From contig JADJXS010000001.1 in assembly GCA_016710275.1 (NCBI GenBank), forward strand, positions 3,782,001-3,846,000: a stretch of 64,000 nucleotides of DNA. Direction: 5' to 3'. Positions 61,909 through 64,000 of the stretch are shown here, in pieces. Made by a program: the position numbers and the translations under genes. The stretch is from Phycisphaerales bacterium (GTDB lineage: Bacteria; Planctomycetota; Phycisphaerae; UBA1845; Fen-1342). Numbering within the stretch: the first letter of the stretch is position 1; every line of letters begins with the position of its first letter. The notes beneath the pieces were generated by a model, which had not been told where the DNA came from, made no database searches, and worked only from the letters and a program-made list of their open reading frames with translations.

Positions 61909-62661
61909 CTAGTCCCACCAAAACCGCCATACTGGCGCGCACCAGACACTCACCGCCAAGCCACGGAGCGTGTCCGAGTCTTGCCAAACGTTGTCCGGGC
62001 AGAACAGGAACTGCTCGATCGCCAGCTTCCGGGCCGCCTCGGCCGACCGCGGCGGGTTGGCGACGCGAATCTCGAGCTCCTCCGCGCCCACCGCGGCGAC
62101 CTCGATGTCGAACGCCGCGCGCCAGTACCGCAACATCGCCACATGGTATTCCGCGGGAGGACACTCGTTGTAACCGCCGGTCTGGAGATACGCGGGGACC
62201 TCCGTGCAGTCGCGCGTGGGTGCAAGCAGGAACAGGCACTTGTCGCGAGGCTTCATCTTGAACGCCGGCAACGCGGAGCGATCCAGACCCCAGGCAATTC
62301 TCAGCGCCTCAGAGTGTGCAAGTGGCTCGACGGGCCAAGCACTCTTGTCGTCCTCGCGTTCCTGGACCGCGAGATCGAGCTCCTCTGCGCGCGCCTTCAA
62401 CCAGTCTGAGACCGATATCCGCCCGGCGGCGTTGAGTATCTCGTCCACGGGTCGTCGCGGAAGTTCGGTACGCATCGCGTCGCCGAGGACGACCGGCCAG
62501 AATCCACTCTCGTCGACAAGTTCACGCAGTGCGAGCCACACGGACAAGGCGTCCACCCCCGGGACGTTGAAGCACGGCAGTTTGAGTTCGTCAGGAAATG
62601 TCGAGAGATCGGTGGCTTCGACGCCCGCGCGATCCAGTAGACGTCTCGCCGCTTCGACCAT
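61909..62661 (-). CDS. DUF4253-domain protein
   Basis: 250 aa. The C-terminal ~110 residues match the DUF4253 pattern: PAYLQTGGYNECPPAEYHVA, LRYWRAAFDIEV, ELEIRVANPPRSAEAARKLA, EQFLFCPDNVWQ and the terminal PVWRFWWD. The N-terminal half is unassigned. ATG 62661 has GGAGG eight bases upstream; the frame is open to 62832 but that part lacks a ribosome site. The function of the domain is unknown; such proteins are common in accessory regions of Actinobacteria and Planctomycetes. It is flanked by two copies of the small peptide gene. Confidence 0.82.
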   Translation of the reverse strand: MVEAARRLLDRAGVEATDLSTFPDELKLPCFNVPGVDALSVWLALRELVDESGFWPVVLGDAMRTELPRRPVDEILNAAGRISVSDWLKARAEELDLAVQEREDDKSAWPVEPLAHSEALRIAWGLDRSALPAFKMKPRDKCLFLLAPTRDCTEVPAYLQTGGYNECPPAEYHVAMLRYWRAAFDIEVAAVGAEELEIRVANPPRSAEAARKLAIEQFLFCPDNVWQDSDTLRGLAVSVWCAPVWRFWWD

Positions 62662-62957
62662 GACGCCGACCTCCGGACCTGCCCGGTGAGTCTCTTCGCC
62701 ACCGACAGTGTCCGGCACAGGATGGAGGTACGTCAACACGGCGCACGGCTCGGCTCCTGCGCCAGGTGGATGGGCATTTCCGCATGAGCGGGTGCGAGAA
62801 GGACTCTCGCACCAGAAGCACCAGCGACTCACTTCGTGAACAGGGCCGGCGGCGGACTCATCATCCGCGCGCCGGCCACTCGCTCTTGTTGCTCAGAATA
62901 CGCAGTGCGCGATTCTGACTTCACTCGCAACTCTGCACTCGCCCCTCGTCACAGGCC
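62662..62957. other. Intergenic region upstream of the DUF4253 gene
   Basis: 296 bases. It may include a longer N-terminus of the DUF4253 protein (open frame to 62832). An imperfect hairpin, GGCCGGC (62844-62850) with GCCGGCC (62871-62877), separates it from the small peptide gene and could end that transcript. No other feature was seen. Confidence 0.4.
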
Positions 62958-63077
62958 TTAGTGCATGTGCCCGTGATGCCCGCCGCCCTTCTTCTCCTCC
63001 TTCTCCTCCTTGATCTCGCTGATCGCATCCGCCAAGGTGACGTCCGCAAGGGTCAGGTAGTTTGCAGCGTTTGCCAC
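62958..63077 (-). CDS. Small 39-aa peptide with Lys/Glu helix and His-rich tail
   Basis: GTG 63077 to TAA 62958-62960. Sequence parts: ANAANYLTLADVTLADAISE, a charged IKEEKEEKK helix, GGG, then HHGHMH. Coding status is supported by the decayed homologue at 61741-61832, whose differences keep the frame. The tail could bind metal; the double LAD word and small size could also suit a precursor peptide, but no maturation enzyme is visible. The ribosome site is weak (AGAG). Not recognised. Confidence 0.5.
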   Translation of the reverse strand: MANAANYLTLADVTLADAISEIKEEKEEKKGGGHHGHMH

Positions 63078-63275
63078 GGGAGAATCTCTACGCACCCAGT
63101 CGGCCGCAATTCCCCACCGGAAAGCGACGCGCGGGGCCTAGAGCCTAAAGAGCACAACGCGCTGACGCACTGCGTCGGTGCCATTCGGGGCGGCTTCCTG
63201 CATTTGCACGCTGGCGCTCGGCACTCGGAAATCCCGCGCCGGAACGAGATTGCACGAGCGGTCCTTACAGCCAGG

Positions 63276-64000
63276 CTACGCGGTTCCGGCGACTGTTGTC
63301 TCGGATAACGCTAGGGCTTCTACCTCGCTTCTGAGGGCATCGACGAATCCAACCGCCATGTACACTTCGGGGTACTCAACCGTCGCCAGAATAACTTCCC
63401 CAAGCAACTCCTCCAGGAGCTCATGCGGTGCGCCAACGGCGTCATCAAGCGACCAACCTCGCTGCTGCATAGAGCAGTATGGTTGATACGAGTATGGATT
63501 GTTGCGGACACGGAGGTAGTCCAAGACCGCTTTTGTAAGGGCACCCTTATCCGCAAGAATGGCTAGAAACATGCGATAGACTGGGCTGTCGAATCCGTGT
63601 GTGCTCACGAACTTCCGGGCTATCTCGCGAAGAGCCTGCGGATCACGTGGATTTTCTGGCGTTGGCTTCCGATGGTAGCCGGGGCCAATCAACTCCATTA
63701 GTAACGGCTCACCAGCATTGCGTTTTGGCGTGGCATCTTTCGGCTCGTCGGCTCGCTCGACCAGCTGAATGTCAAATAGCTCGCCAAGCGCCAACAACAG
63801 CTCATCAAGACCGGTTCGCCGCGACAGATCACTTCCGGCGTGGATACCTTGGCACCATTGCGGAAGTTCGCATGGCTCGATGATGAACGGAATGATGAAG
63901 CTCCTATCGCCGGGCCGCAGCAAGCTCGCATCTAATGCGAGCTTCACTTCGCGCTGCCGGTAACCAACATCCTCGAATTGAGGGCGCAGTAGAACCACGA
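63276..64000 (-). CDS. TIR-domain protein, N-terminus beyond the window
   Basis: At least 241 residues, with the start beyond base 64000. The visible N-terminal ~75 residues match the second half of a bacterial TIR domain: VVLLRPQFEDVGYRQREVKL, ALDASLLRPGDRSFIIPFII, EPCELPQW and a final DELLLALGELF. The catalytic Glu region lies just at or beyond the edge. The remaining ~165 residues are a helical domain I do not recognise (REIARKFVSTHGFDSPVYRM, LLEELLGEVILATVEYPEVY). Bacterial TIR proteins are often NAD-degrading defence effectors. The GC content here is visibly lower than upstream, fitting acquired DNA. Full architecture needs the flanking sequence. Confidence 0.72.
   Translation of the reverse strand, partial: VVLLRPQFEDVGYRQREVKLALDASLLRPGDRSFIIPFIIEPCELPQWCQGIHAGSDLSRRTGLDELLLALGELFDIQLVERADEPKDATPKRNAGEPLLMELIGPGYHRKPTPENPRDPQALREIARKFVSTHGFDSPVYRMFLAILADKGALTKAVLDYLRVRNNPYSYQPYCSMQQRGWSLDDAVGAPHELLEELLGEVILATVEYPEVYMAVGFVDALRSEVEALALSETTVAGTA

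Overview
The window reads as chromosomal DNA of a high-GC member of the Planctomycetes (Phycisphaerae-like or a close relative). The strongest clues are a giant surface protein with a planctomycete-type LEPR-XLL-like N-terminal motif (LEQRILMSA) and RTX repeats, two secreted proteins with planctomycete dockerin-like tails (NFDID-type repeats), and futalosine-route menaquinone genes (mqnE, with ubiX and a ubiA/mqnP homologue elsewhere in the window). No tRNA, rRNA, replication origin or CRISPR array was recognised by eye.

Layout. 1-1.5 kb: 3' part of thymidine kinase, a small unknown gene and coaD. 1.9-9.0 kb: a 2382-residue secreted protein of 22 Ig-like repeats with a dockerin-like tail. 9.2-13.1 kb, minus strand: an HlyD-type adaptor, an ALDH7-type aldehyde dehydrogenase and a GGQ release-factor-like protein. 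13.3-16.9 kb: an unknown membrane protein overlapping ubiX, then ubiA/mqnP. 16.9-19.8 kb, minus strand: a rearranged DsbD-like reductase, a small membrane protein and a lone Flp pilin. 20.1-25.1 kb: two glycosyltransferase genes, one a GT2-GT4 fusion. 25.1-29.7 kb: PolX-PHP and a secreted matrixin-like protease. 29.7-33.9 kb, minus strand: a phosphatase, an aquaporin, a FecR-domain protein, a membrane protein and an HD-domain protein. 34.1-36.8 kb: ATP-grasp, PIG-L deacetylase and HDOD genes.

36.9-40.65 kb is a mobile region. A 69-bp array of REP-like palindromes is interrupted twice, at the same position in the unit, by an IS110-family (IS1111-like) element. Removing the first copy restores the 69-bp period exactly, so its ends are known to the base, apart from a 2-bp ambiguity. 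The 0.49-kb non-coding part of the element downstream of the transposase carries a 10-nt complement to the target that ends at the insertion point, so it is a good candidate for a bridge RNA. The second copy has a frameshifted transposase.

40.65-46.3 kb: family-4 uracil-DNA glycosylase, a calcineurin-like secreted protein, two GT2 enzymes, a guanine-deaminase-like enzyme and an unknown protein. 46.4-52.3 kb: the 1947-residue RTX/LEPR surface protein, with a 225-bp tandem repeat in its centre. 52.8-55.0 kb: nrdR with an overlapping ATP-cone-like gene, and a ribonuclease Z-like gene broken by one extra base. 55.1-56.9 kb: a second dockerin-tailed protein and a graveyard with an IS66-type transposase remnant. 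56.9-61.6 kb: a polytopic membrane protein, mqnE, a small unknown gene and corA. 61.7-64.0 kb looks accessory: a 39-residue His-tailed peptide gene and a decayed copy of it flank a DUF4253 gene, and the window ends inside a TIR-domain gene.

Functionally most of the window is housekeeping (CoA, menaquinone, DNA repair, dNTP regulation, Mg transport) mixed with large cell-surface proteins and glycan enzymes. Gene starts were chosen from Shine-Dalgarno-like sequences. All functions are read from motifs, without database searches.
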